In this document: in pieces, positions 1 to 10,564 of the stretch | Position numbering within the stretch: the stretch's first letter is position 1 | Layout of the letters: each line of letters begins with the position of its first letter | Source of the DNA: Perkinsus marinus ATCC 50983 | Taxonomy: Eukaryota; Perkinsozoa; Perkinsida; Perkinsidae | NCBI RefSeq assembly: GCF_000006405.1 | Contig: NW_003206506.1 | Location: 21,426 to 64,681 of the forward strand | Length of the DNA stretch: 43,256 nucleotides | Direction: 5' to 3' | Translations under genes and position numbers: made by a program | Notes under the pieces: generated by a model | The model's input: only the letters and a program-made list of their open reading frames with translations | The model's database searches: none | What the model was told of the DNA's origin: nothing

Positions 1-424
1 GCGCTGATTTCGCCTTGGACGAGGATTTTTAACATTTAGTTCGAAAATGTAGCTCTGTTGTTGCCGGCACTACCCCATTATGCGTACGTTGATGATATTA
101 CCAGTTTTCATAGTAGCTGGTCGTTAATGGCTCATACCATCTCTTCAGCAACAATTGCAAAATTAGTACTGTACTGCCGTATGCAGTAGTCGAGACGTCT
201 CAATCTCGCCGTGTGACCCGTACGAAAGTACCGGGCCAGTGGTTGCTCGTGCATGTTTATAATCAACCATGGAGGTTTCAGTGATTTGTTGAAGAAGTAT
301 ATTGATCAGTGGCTTTGAATTTGGTTGTTGTGTTGGGTGCGGGTGTGCCTGAATCGGACCTGTTTTGTATCTTTTGGCGTTGAACCAGCATATCTTTCAG
401 TTTCATTTACTCGTAAATCTACTA
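1..424. other. Upstream region of TRAP1
   Basis: I recognise no gene here. A pyrimidine-rich stretch ending in AG near 396 lies just before the first in-frame ATG at 425 of the TRAP1 reading frame. It could be a 3' splice site or a spliced-leader acceptor. The latter is known from Perkinsus and dinoflagellates, but I see no spliced-leader sequence here. Confidence 0.3.
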
Positions 425-3024
425 ATGTTGTCCAAGTTGTCCAACACTGGGCTGCAAATGAGCCATAGGTCGATCGTGACTTTGGCCAATGTCGCATCGG
501 CTAGTGCAAGGTGCCCTACTCCACCCCCTGGAACGAGGCGAATACTGAGGTAGGGTAAATGGGGTTTTCTCAGTGTGTGCTTTTAGTATTGTTTCAGGCC
601 TTGGGTTTCCGGAACCCCGACGAGTGCCTTCATGGCCGCATTCAGCAGCGCTGCGGGCAACGATCAATCTGTTGCCACTCATGAATTCAAAACGGAGACG
701 CGCAAGTTGTTGGACATTGTTGCCAAGTCTTTATACACTGATAAGGAGGTCTTCATCCGCGAGCTGGTCTCTAATGCCTCCGATGCATGCGAGAAGTTGC
801 GGTTCCTCGAGACCGCTGGTAAGGTGAATTCTCTGGCGGATCCTGACACTCCCATAGAAATCAGCATCACCATTGATCCGAAGCATAGGCTTTTCATCAT
901 ACAGGATTCTGGTATCGGTATGACCAAGAACGAGCTCATTGAGAATCTTGGCACGATCGCCAGGTCTGGTTCCAAAGAATTTATAACGTCAGATAAGTCA
1001 ATGCCTCGGGTGACACTGCCAATCAAATCATCGGTCAGTTTGGTGTTGGTTTCTACTCTAGTTTTGTGGTCGCTGATAAGGTGGAGGTATTCTCTCGGTC
1101 AGCCGATGCTGCTGAGGACGGCGAAGGCCACGTATGGGAGTCCGATGGTCAGGGCAGTTTCACCATTAAGCCGGTCAAAGGCCTACCGCGCGGTACTAAG
1201 ATTGTGCTTCACTTGAAAGAGGACGCTGCTGACTTTTGCAAGCCGGAGACTGTCAAGAAGGCTGCCTCCAAGTTTTCCAACTTCGTGGACTTTCCCATCA
1301 GAATGGCTGAGGGAGAGAAGGGCGATAAGGTTAAGATCAACAAGAATGATGCCCTCTGGATGAGGACTAGCGCCAGTGAGGAGGAGCATACCGAGTTCTA
1401 TCGCTTTCTCTCTGGATCTTCGTACGGGGAGCCCATGTACTCGCTGATGTACCACACTGACGCGCCTCTCGCTATCAAGTCGGTCTTCTACATCCCGGAA
1501 GATGCTCCCAACCGTTGGTTGCAACAGGATGCTGATGTGCAGGTAATCTCATTGTGATTGGTCTTGTAGTTGGGAAGGTTCTGTACGTCGTAGGTGTCCC
1601 TGTATTGCCGCCGAGTATTGATCAAGAAGCATGCCAATGAGATCATCCCTGCCTGGCTCCATTGGGTTAGGGGAGTAGTCGACTGTGAGGACATGCCCTT
1701 GAACATCTCTAGAGAGAACATGCAGGATACAGCTTTGATGAGGAAGCTCAGCACTGCTGTCGTGAGGAGGATTTTGAGGTAGTCTCAACGAGGGTGTCGA
1801 TACTCATCTTTGTGTGTCCTCATATTCCATCTCTACGCGATATGAATGGATATCCATCTCTTTAGTTTGGTAGGTTTTTGCGCCCTTCATATACCTCGAA
1901 TATAAGCGGAAACTTCTTTAAGATTTGATTTTTTTTAAATTTGGGGTTTTTATATATTTCGGCGAGGATCGCATGTGGTCGGTAGAAGAGCGCTGGTGAT
2001 GGTTAGGTTCCTCGCTGACCAAGCGCGTCGTGATGCCGATAAGTACAATGCTTTCTGGAGGAAGTATGGCTTCTACTTCAAGGCGGGTCTCCTTGAGGAC
2101 CAACAGAACAACAACGGCAACCATAAGGACCTTATCCTCAAGTTGCTGAGGTTCGAGTCGAGCAACGGCAGCCCGGGTGCGTTCATGAGCCTCCAGGAAT
2201 ATGTCGATTCTATGACTGATGAACAGAACAACATCTACTACCTCCAGTCCAAGGATAGGAAGACAGCTCTCGCATCGCCTTACATGGAGGCCTTCGAGAA
2301 CAAGGGCGTCAACGTGCTGCTACTCACTGAGGATATTGATGCCTTTGTCGTGAGTTACATCGAGAATTTCAAGGGCAAGCGTCTAGTATCTGTGGACAGT
2401 GAGGAAGAGATTGAAAAAGATATTTTCAAGAGCGATGACGATGAGGCTGAGAAGAAAGAGATGCCTGAGGCTAGTCGCGAGGAGCTCGAGTCATTCGTGA
2501 AGGAGGTCCTCGGTGAGCGTGTGAATGGAGTGAAGTTCAGCGATCGTCTAGTGAACTCACCTGCTGTGGTCACTTCTGCGATTTCCCCACAAATGAGGAG
2601 AATGATGAAGCAAATGATGGCCCAATCCGGCCAGGGTGATCAGAACGATGCCCTACAGGTAATACTACATACCCCGTAGTAGAGAGTATAGTGTATCTCT
2701 TCTTAGGCCATCCCTATGACCCTCGAGCTGAACCCAGACCATCCCACCGTGCGCAAGTTGGGCGATCTGGCTGCATCAAAGGCAGCTCGGTCGGAGGACA
2801 TCGCCAAGGTTGCCGTCACTCAGCTTTTCGATAACGCTTGTATCGCTGCTGGTATGGTTGAGGACCCTCGTACTATCCTGGATCGCCTCCAGAAGATGCT
2901 GGACGTTTGTGTGGAGCAAGCTGTGTCTGCCGCGGATCTCACCAGTGCTGGTGGTGACAAGGCAACTCCTGTTGCAGAGCCGGCGAAGGAAGATGAGCCC
3001 ATTGAGCTGAAGAAGATGGAGTGA
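425..3024 (+). CDS. TRAP1: Mitochondrial HSP90 chaperone (TRAP1)
   Basis: An ATP-dependent HSP90-family chaperone of the mitochondrial matrix. Proposed exons are 425-549, 598-1542, 1594-1778, 2007-2658 and 2707-3024; introns are 48, 51, 228 and 48 bp, all GT-AG and phase-consistent. Visible motifs are [29 protein letters not shown] and DSGIGM (ATP site), [25 protein letters not shown] (middle domain) and a C-terminal dimerisation region ending KKME. The wording and length (about 740 residues) fit TRAP1 better than cytosolic HSP90; there is no charged linker and no MEEVD tail. Exon 1 encodes an Arg/Ser/Thr/Ala-rich stretch almost without acidic residues, as expected of a mitochondrial presequence. 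A second ATG at 458 is an equally possible start. Near 1000-1001 one base is missing relative to the conserved frame, between GSKEF and GQFG. The gap is too short for an intron, so this is a sequencing error or a real frameshift. Confidence 0.9.
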
Positions 3025-3644
3025 ATGAAGGCGAATTCGGAATTGTGATCATAACGCATTGTTGATGTCGCATAGTTGTAGAACTGTCGTCGTTTCCGCT
3101 GGTCTGGCACTCCCACTCGGGGTCTACCCGTTGGCGTTTCGTAGAGTGCCTGCTATCCACTGTGTTGATTACATACCCTAGTTTCCTCCTGCTTGGAAGT
3201 GACTGTTGGGTTCAGTAAAGTACGGCCAAGAGCACATTCAAGAGTGTTTTTGGGTGAGCGTGTGGCAAACGAATAAGGCAGTATGTATCAGTATAATCTC
3301 CGTTGTCGCGGCTCATGTTCACGGGGACATATAAAATCGATACTGATTGGGATTAGGCCAGAGTGAATATGATCGCCTCATGCTGTGGTGGGAAACGCTG
3401 CAGCTGGGCTCCGTGAAACTCTTCTTTGCCTCCGTCTACGGCAGTGTAGCAGCAGTAGCTCATTTTCTATTCTCAGTATTATTGAAATTGGCGATGTCGA
3501 AGAGTGACTAGGTAAAGCTAGCATAATCTGAGCAGATAGCTCTAGCTCGTTGTTGGTGCCTATAAGGAATTTCATTTGTACTATGAGAGTTTTTGCGTTA
3601 GTGCAAGTCGAGTTGCAAAGCGTCCCCTAGTTTTGTTATTGATA
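3025..3644. other. Intergenic region between TRAP1 and the Lnt-like gene
   Basis: No gene is supported. The frame of the next gene is open upstream to 3576 but without an ATG before 3645. Either a non-coding 5' exon precedes that ATG or translation starts at 3645. Confidence 0.4.
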
Positions 3645-5189
3645 ATGGTATCGCTCACGACCCTGAATTCCCACGCACCAACATTGTTTCTCCTATGCCT
3701 CAGCTCCATCGTCCTCTTCAATGTGAGAACAGTGCACATAGGCCTGTCGTATCTCCTGGAGCTCTGGCCGGTCTCTCTGTTCTGCCTCTCACCGTTGTTG
3801 GCAGCCCAGAGGCTCAGCAACTCGATATGGCCGCCAGTTGTGACCTTGTCTCTCGCCCTCGGCATCACATTCTGGAACATGGCGCTCGATTTTGGCCTTG
3901 GCTTGCTCATGGGCCTGGCTTGGGGCATGTTCTGGTGGTTGGCCGGCCTCTTCGAGAACCTCGCGTTCAAGGGTGATTCAGGTTACTACTCCCTCCGGAT
4001 CGCTGCGATGTGGGTTTCGCTAGTGTATGCGACGACGCGCTGCTTGGGAACAATGATATCGCTATCGACCCCATTTCACGTGTCACCAGTCTTGATACAG
4101 CCCGTCGCTCTCTTCGGCTTTTACAGTCTGGAGTTTGCTATCATATGTAGCAACGCGGCTCTGGCGCAAGCTCTCACGTCTCACAATCGACGACACGTGC
4201 TGAATCTGTGGCAACTCGGGATTTTGGGGTGGGCCCTCGTCAGCGTACTACTCTACTATACGTCTATGATCCCTGGGCAGGCAACCGTCACTATGGCGGC
4301 AGTTTCCCCAGGCGGTTATTTGCCCAGTCCTTTCTGTGATGATGGTTATATTCTTCACCACGGTGAAAGAGTGCCGTGTACTGCGAGCATTGATGGGCAA
4401 CTCGCAAGGACTCGGAGGGCCGTAGAAGAATACGGTGCCCAACTTGTTGTCTGGCCTGAAGGTTGGCTGGGACCCTTCAAGAACATGAGCACCGCGACAG
4501 ACTTCGTTGAGAGAAAGCTTGGCCCGTTCGCCGAAGAACTACAGATTTCCATGACCGTCGGCGCAAGCACAGAAGGGTGGGGTAATCTCGCCTTGACGAT
4601 AGGCCCTGCAGGGTTGATAGAGAACGTCTATGGAAAGCAGCATCCGGTCCGTATCAACGGTGAGAGGAGCGAGTTCGTGTTCGGTTACCCGACCATGCCG
4701 TTGAATCCCTTGCTGGTTGATCAGCATGTCAATGCACTTTCAGCCGACAGCTATGGTCGTCTCGGGTCGCTGATCTGCTATGATATGGACTTTCCGAGTG
4801 CAGCTCGGGAGCTTGTCTCTAGAGGCGCTACTCTCATACTGAATCCCTCCCAGGACTGGTCAGCCATACGTGATCACATCGCCACCGCCGTTTTCCGAGC
4901 CGTGGAAAACAGAGTGGCCATTGCTAAGGCCGATGTCGGCTGGGATTCGGCAATCATTGATCCCCTCGGGAACAGGGTCGTTGGTTTCGAGAGAGCTGAA
5001 TGCACCGAGGAGGTCATTGTCGGTACCGTGCCCCTAGGGACAGGCACAACCCTCGCGGTGTACCTTGGGGATTTGGTCGCAGTATCTTGCCTCATGTTTG
5101 TCGCGCTCGCCCTAGTACAAGCTGCTGGGCAATGGGTAACTAGCAGGCGTCATGGTGAGTTAGATCATCCACTCTTGTCATCTGTGTGA
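3645..5189 (+). CDS. Apolipoprotein N-acyltransferase-like CN-hydrolase membrane protein
   Basis: A single long exon, 514 residues from the ATG at 3645. The first 210 or so residues are strongly hydrophobic, with about six to eight membrane spans. A carbon-nitrogen hydrolase domain follows at about residues 215-470, then a last membrane helix at about 480-505. This is the architecture of bacterial Lnt, which acylates the N-terminal cysteine of lipoproteins. The Glu-Lys-Cys triad is visible as E272 (in VWPEGW), K331 (in YGKQHP) and C378 (in LICYDMDFP). These features are seen directly; substrate and compartment are not known. The C-terminus is uncertain: a GT donor in CATGGTGAG near 5154 and an acceptor ending CACAG near 5236 could give a different short tail. 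Nothing indicates a recent bacterial insert. Another membrane-anchored nitrilase-type amidase or acyltransferase is an alternative. Confidence 0.8.
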   Translation: MVSLTTLNSHAPTLFLLCLSSIVLFNVRTVHIGLSYLLELWPVSLFCLSPLLAAQRLSNSIWPPVVTLSLALGITFWNMALDFGLGLLMGLAWGMFWWLAGLFENLAFKGDSGYYSLRIAAMWVSLVYATTRCLGTMISLSTPFHVSPVLIQPVALFGFYSLEFAIICSNAALAQALTSHNRRHVLNLWQLGILGWALVSVLLYYTSMIPGQATVTMAAVSPGGYLPSPFCDDGYILHHGERVPCTASIDGQLARTRRAVEEYGAQLVVWPEGWLGPFKNMSTATDFVERKLGPFAEELQISMTVGASTEGWGNLALTIGPAGLIENVYGKQHPVRINGERSEFVFGYPTMPLNPLLVDQHVNALSADSYGRLGSLICYDMDFPSAARELVSRGATLILNPSQDWSAIRDHIATAVFRAVENRVAIAKADVGWDSAIIDPLGNRVVGFERAECTEEVIVGTVPLGTGTTLAVYLGDLVAVSCLMFVALALVQAAGQWVTSRRHGELDHPLLSSV

Positions 5190-5315
5190 TTTTTGTTTTC
5201 ATTTAATCTATATTTATTGTGTTTGCCATTACACAGGAGAGTATTGTGATTCCGGTGAGTTATGATATTGTCCGTAGAACAATTCTTGTCAGCCGACCAA
5301 ACTCGGGTTAATAGA

Positions 5316-5339
5316 GGTTAACTTGTTAACCTAGGTTAA
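5316..5339. repeat. Overlapping palindromes
   Basis: Positions 5316-5331 are 7-bp arms GGTTAAC/GTTAACC around TT. Positions 5326-5339 are the perfect 14-bp palindrome TTAACCTAGGTTAA. They share the central GTTAAC half-site and lie about 130 bp downstream of the Lnt-like stop codon. Confidence 0.7.
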
Positions 5340-5626
5340 ATACCGATGCGGATGGTCGCGTCGCTCCGCTACCAATTCGCACTGCAGAGATGTAACGGTG
5401 AGGCGAGCGGATCCTCCCCGCTTTCCTTATGTCATAACATGGTCATGGGCTGAAGGACCCTCTGTATTTTATCCCAATCCCACCACTGAGTGGTGAGTCA
5501 GCACTGGTGACCACTCCCGGGAGCGAGTACCGAAGAGGGTGCAGACACGCACTGTCGGCACACTCATTGAGTGTCACTCAGACTCTGTGTCTCTGAGTGT
5601 CTTTCCCTCATCGGTACTTCTAGGGT

Positions 5627-5643
5627 CGGTTCGTATCGAACCG
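5627..5643. repeat. Short hairpin CGGTTCG-TAT-CGAACCG
   Basis: A perfect 7-bp stem with a 3-nt loop. Similar CGGTTCG/CGAACCG pairs occur inside the foldback element at about 17320-17350. The similarity is seen directly; a relationship is not established. Confidence 0.6.
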
Positions 5644-6560
5644 CCCCACCAGACCCACGCGACCAGGAGTGGGATATTTAACACAACATCGGCAACTATC
5701 CGATAGGATACCTGACACGCAAGCTTCGGTTGAGTATAAATTCTATTTCGAGTGCAAATAGAGTTATCGCACCAAACAAACAAAAAAATAACATCACAGA
5801 GGTCTTTCTCTTCCACTTTATCACCAGTGAACCCACGGATAGCGGTGGCGTCATCAACCTGATGCACATATCGCCGGAAATTTCCATGCACCACTTACCA
5901 ACCTGAAGCTTCTCTCCTTGTGGAATTCCAACCGCGCAGCTTTCGATGGGATTCACTCCTTTGCTGGAGTCCCTCAGAAACTGCCGCCCACGCTGAATGT
6001 ATTCTTTAAGACCCCCCGCAGTCTACTGCGACTAAATGAACGGGGTCGTCATACGGTCAGCCCATATGCCGAGAATGGAATTTATCTTAGTTGTTTTCCA
6101 TATCGTCGACCCCAGCAACAAGATTCGGGAGAGTCCAAGTACTCGTAAAGTTGAGGTTCCCCGTCGGTGAGAGACGGCATGAGACGGTATCCACGGAGGA
6201 ATTAAAAAACTATTAAACAGCTTTGGTCAGTAGAGGACTCTCGTGCCTTACGAAGATTCAATGCGTCCTCTAACGCAAATGTCAACACAAATGCCCTTTT
6301 CTGGACCTCCGCGCAGTAGTAAATCTAACAACGTATGATGATGTGTTTTTCTATTTCACACAGTGTCAAGCCAGGAGCTGCACTACTCGGATCGTTGTAA
6401 GCGACACTATACAGAATATCAAGTTCTTGTTGAAAGTGAGCCGTATAATCGATCATAATGGCGAGCGCTACTTGCAACAACGCATAAGCAAATCCTGTCT
6501 AGCCGCATTGAACCCGAGTTGATTTTGGCGTCAGTGCAGTCGAATACACATCACGCAGTA

Positions 6561-7934
6561 ATGGCTATGGACCCGTCCACTCCCGAGAACGAGGGCTCTC
6601 TCGACAGTAATGCAGAAATCTCACCTATAAAGCGGATTAGGGCGATGATGGACACGTGGATTCGGTAGCACTCAGGGGAGGGTCTCAGCTGATTGGGCTG
6701 ACTGTCTATATAGGGACCGTGACGTTGTGGAAGCTCAGCTCGAGGACACGAGTCTTACGGATAGGAGTGTCGCGGCAGTCGTACGAATTCTGGTAGGAAT
6801 TCGTGTCGAAAATACGTGTGGACCTAGATGCGATATTGTCAGAGCCAGTGCCCTTCATTGGAGCTCCTGGATGTGTCCTATAACGACGTCTCACTCACTA
6901 GCTGTAGTGAGATGTGCTTACTACTGTGTAGGATGAAAGCACTGAAGACCGTCTCTATGGTCGGCTGCAACTTCCCTTTGAGGTCGATAGGGTAGGGCAA
7001 ATGCTATTCTCAACGGTTTCAATGCACTGACCTGAGGTACCTTATGACCGCTATTATGGAGCGCGAGTCTCGAGGCCTGCCGGCCCTCGAGAGTGTATCT
7101 CTCACGAGAACAAGTGGCATCATATCCGCAGCATTAGATGCGAAAAAGCCGGGAAAACCGAACCCATTGGTCGGTCGTGAGTGAAGCCGTATTGATGAGA
7201 GTCGTCACCCCTACAGGTCCTCAATCACCGCGAGCGAGTCCTACGAGATACCGGCATACAGCCAACGATCGTTGCAGCGACTGTGATGCATCGGGCCAGT
7301 GTTGAGCTGTGGAGGTTTCTGGTGGATACAGGCCACCCACAGGTAGTGCTTAGAAACTCCCTTGTCGAACGAGACGTCCTTACTGTTTGTAACGTTGACA
7401 GGTGTTACGGTTGATAGAAGGACGTGAAGGAATGCGATTGTATCGACCGGAGAATGAGGACCTGTGCCTCGCTGATGCTCTCTCTGCGGAGGCCCAGCCT
7501 CAATGGGAAAAACTCGAGGGGAAGACACTAGACCGAATGACTAAGGCGTTGCAAAAGGTCGCTGATTTGCTCATCAAGGTCATTTTCGGAAGTAGTTGTT
7601 GCTGATATTAGATTATATTGTTCGATTCGTCTGGGATACCTGGCCACCCGGTCACAGAGGGTGAGGCCTTTACTGCGGCAATGCTCATCTTACCGGCGAC
7701 TAGGGAAGAGTGAGCTTCTTGGGGCTGTTTTCTATGGACAGGTTTTGCCGCCCTCAGGATCATCGATAACTCTACGGATAACTCTTCGGAGGATTTTGCC
7801 AAAGCGATGGTAATATGAGAGTAGTGGTACACTCGTAAATTTGAGTTCAGGTTGATGCAGTAGTTGAGGAGAGTTTGTTGAAACTTGAGGGAACGGAAAA
7901 ATCGACAGCGAAGATCTCCCTGGGCCCAGTGTAA
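6561..7934 (+). CDS. Leucine-rich-repeat protein (multi-exon, hypothetical)
   Basis: Proposed exons are 6561-6664, 6714-6792, 6843-6982, 7037-7169, 7217-7342, 7402-7578, 7660-7709, 7758-7809 and 7851-7934. Introns are 41-81 bp, all GT-AG and phase-consistent, giving 314 residues. Leucine-rich repeats are visible, such as CPSLELLDVSYND and LPALESVSLTRTSG; LRRs of this kind usually bind other proteins. The middle and C-terminus are charged and probably helical, without a known motif. I see no membrane span or signal peptide. The stop lies 12 bp before the ATG of the ankyrin gene. A weak donor in the last exon (GAGA/GTTTGT) and the acceptor ending GTCTAG at 7960 are in matching phase, so one fused LRR-ankyrin gene is possible. 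I would not name a function. Confidence 0.65.
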
Positions 7935-7946
7935 GGTCTCGCTGAC

Positions 7947-9428
7947 ATGATGTGTCTAGCCTTGATGCCCCGAATCAGGCCGGCCACCGGTGCTGCTCTG
8001 AAGGCTCAGAAGGCGGCACTTGCAAAACGAGAATTGTCGAAGTGCCAGACGTTTAATATTAAGCAGATTATCACGAGGAATGGTACCGTCTTGATGAACG
8101 TGTTGGAGCGTATGTTGGAGACTACCAGCATTAACGCTAGGGATATCGAGACCGGCTATACCCTCCTCGAGTGAGTGCCTCGTATTTGCATTTGTTGTAG
8201 AAAGCGTGGTAAACAGTATTTGTGATGGTACGTCGTGTTTCCATTGTCAAACTCAAAATTCTATATTGAGAAAAAATTGACAGATATCCATTATAGTGGG
8301 AGTACCTCCAGGGTAGCGCTGATTCATCGGCTCAGCCGATTCGGCTGGACGTAGGTGTTCAGTGAGTAAGTGAGCTAGTGATAAGAAGAGCAGTGCTAGT
8401 AGTCATCCAGGAGCGTAGTGATGTTTCCACCAACCATAGTAATGATAAATTGTAATTGATATCGATCTATTTCCTGACTGATTCATTGTCCGCATATGTG
8501 GACTCGGTGGGGATGCGTACTTCGCCGCAGGTATGCCTGTCGGACCCACAACATGGGCTTGGCTAAGTTGTGCTATAGGAGGGGCGCCCCTTTGGAGGGC
8601 AGAACGGAGAGTGGTGATACTCCAATCAATATAGCAACCAAACAGAGAGACTATATGATGATGGAATTCCTGTATACTGCCAGGCTTATGTAAAGAAAAT
8701 GCTATTGGCGGGTCTGTAGGTATACATATGGTGTTCGTATTAATTCTAAGGACGCACTGGGTAAGGCCGCCCTACATGTAGCAGCATCTAGTAACGACGT
8801 GGACGCTATTTGCCGGCTTATTGAGTGGGGAGCTGATGTGAATCTTCGGGATAAGTAGGAGCCGATTCAGACACATTTGAGTGTACACTGTTCTGTTAGT
8901 CGCCAACGGACCCCTCTCCATTATGCAGCAGCAGGTGGACATATCAAAGGGACCATGCTGTTACTTGAGCTGGGGGCAGACCTCAACGCTGAGGACTACA
9001 AGGAGTATACGGCAGTGGCCCACGCTGAGGCTAATGATCACTTCCTGCTAATGGACAGGTGAGATCGTCATGATTTATTTGGTCTATTGGGCTTGTCAGA
9101 CTGGCCTCTTTGGGTGGTCGGGGCCATAGACTCCATGAAATCCGCGGACAAGTACCGGCGCCTCCAAAGAGGAAGTCTACGAGGGAGCAACTGATGGAGA
9201 ATGAGGCCATGGGAATCGTCACGGTGAGGGAATATTCTTTTGTTTCTAGAAGTAAAGGACTTGTGATAGAATCCAAAGCGGAAGAATAGTATCATATCGC
9301 CACTGTATGACCCTGCGGTGAAGAAGGAGATCAACAAGTATGCAGCCTTACAGGCCAAGGACGACTTAGAGGCCAAACAGTTGGCTAAGCTCGCCGCTAA
9401 GAAATTGGTGGGGACTTGGGGGCACTGA
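7947..9428 (+). CDS. Ankyrin-repeat protein
   Basis: Proposed exons are 7947-8170, 8531-8671, 8720-8854, 8900-9058, 9100-9223 and 9270-9428 (313 residues). Most introns are 41-48 bp; the first is 360 bp. At least four ankyrin repeats are visible, with typical words such as TPINIATKQRD, AALHVAASSND, TPLHYAAAGGH and LLELGADLNAED. The 48-bp intron at 8672-8719 makes the repeat containing TPINIATKQRD exactly 33 residues, which supports that splice. The C-terminus is Lys/Ala-rich and helical (QAKDDLEAKQ). Ankyrin repeats serve protein-protein binding; the partner is unknown. It may be fused to the LRR gene just upstream. The 3' end is uncertain, because short open stretches continue to about 9640. 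Confidence 0.75.
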
Positions 9429-10004
9429 TGGATTGTGTTCTACGCATGCAAGCATTTGCTGTTCATTTATGTATAGCAAGGTGTCGTGAGACTATGGTCT
9501 TGAGTTCTATCATGTTAGTGGATTCGTGAAGGGACTGTGGGTCAATCGAACCTGTTGAGAGAGAGTACCGGCTCGATGCTTTGAAGGAGATCTTCGGAGT
9601 GGGCTGGGCAGCTCTCTTGTTTGGAACGAATCATTAACGTGGATATTCAACAACATGAACTGATCGTGATCAAGGTTGCCGTCTCCCGTTGTGGGACACG
9701 GCCAGGACTCAACCGATGTACTGTTCTCTGGAGGAGCGTCCAAAAGCCCCGCTATAGTGAGACCGATTATTCACTCCGAGGTATATCATCATTGCAATGA
9801 GTCATGTGACGTGCTCACCAGTTGACAGTTCAATCAGAAACTGATGATTCCTGTCCATTATCAACGAACACAAAATATTTCTCCATCAAGAAAAATAATG
9901 TTGCCAGATCGTAAGCTGTAAATGCTGGGAATGATCCTGTCACTGAACCAGTTTACTATGATAGGAATGCAACAGATTCTTATCGGTATCAAATCATCTA
10001 CGCG
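9429..10004. other. Convergent strand-switch region
   Basis: Plus-strand genes end at 9428 and minus-strand genes begin to the right, with the first stop at 10005. There is a possible coding scrap near 9565-9637 (EYRLDALKEIF), but no gene I can support. Both transcription units must terminate here. Confidence 0.5.
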
Positions 10005-10501
10005 TCAAATTCTCCCAACAGCAACAATCTTGTCTGCAGTAACTTCGAGGCCGAATGGTGAGAAGGCTAGCCTTGCCAGTTTGCAGAACTGAATTCCGAA
10101 TGGAATACCAATTATAGTGATAAAGCAAACTACTGCCGAAAGTATATTGAAAATGGCAATAATTAAACCGGGGATGAACCACAGGCAGTTACCAAGGCAG
10201 TTGCATGAACAACAGGCAGAATCACCTTTATCTTCAACCTGACAAAACGGACAAGGTGATTTGCCAAATAACATGGCAGAACCCATCAAGTGCTTACTCG
10301 GTAGCCGAATGGTATGAACGATAGCTTCGCCAGTTTGAAGCACTGCAGACCGCAAGGAATGCCGATTATAGTGATGCAGAATACACAACCGAAGACTAAC
10401 CACAATACAGCAGAAGCCCAGCCACCGACCAGTATCCATAGAATATTGCACGTCCAATCACCACAGCCTCGACGATCTTCGACTCTGAAGACTTCAGCCA
10501 T
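10005..10501 (-). CDS. YccF-type two-repeat membrane protein, copy 1
   Basis: Two exons (10501-10298, 10238-10005) with a 59-bp intron encode about 145 residues. The protein is two tandem YccF-like units (PF03733, inner membrane component domain). Each has a hydrophobic hairpin followed by the signature I-G-I-P-[CF]-G-x-Q, then K-L-[AS] and F-x-P-F-G. Unit 1 contains ITIIGIPCGLQCFKLAKLSF and unit 2 contains TIIGIPFGIQFCKLARLAF. The intron falls precisely between the units in phase 0. A Cys-rich linker (ACCSCNC) begins unit 2. YccF is of unknown function in bacteria; a membrane location is inferred from hydrophobicity. It is very close to copy 2 at 11586. Confidence 0.85.
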
Positions 10502-10564
10502 GGTGCGGCGATAACAACTGATTAACGTTGAGTAGATCTATCCTCACATCCACCAGGCCTCCTG

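Larger units (their letters stand above)
5190..6560. other. Long intergenic region rich in palindromes
   Basis: No gene is recognised in about 1.4 kb. It contains two overlapping palindromes at 5316-5339, a tract of GAGTGTC/ACTCAGAC inverted words at about 5560-5605, and a 7-bp hairpin at 5627-5643. Short open frames between 5570 and 6150 show no known motif. It may hold upstream exons of the LRR gene or an old unclassified insertion. Confidence 0.4.

Noticed and set aside
632-1216. TRAP1 N-terminus ending in a frame unrelated to HSP90 after residue 125
   Set aside because: The tail after GSKEF is the wrong frame; the conserved GQFGVGFYS continues one frame over, so this is not a separate truncated protein.
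5570-6150. A retroelement or other mobile-element coding region
   Set aside because: Short open frames on both strands show no recognisable domain and no terminal repeats could be paired by eye.
8690-8719. A 30-bp intron in the ankyrin gene
   Set aside because: A donor 18 bp upstream (8672) gives a 48-bp intron, keeps the frame and yields an exact 33-residue ankyrin repeat, so the 30-bp version is less likely.
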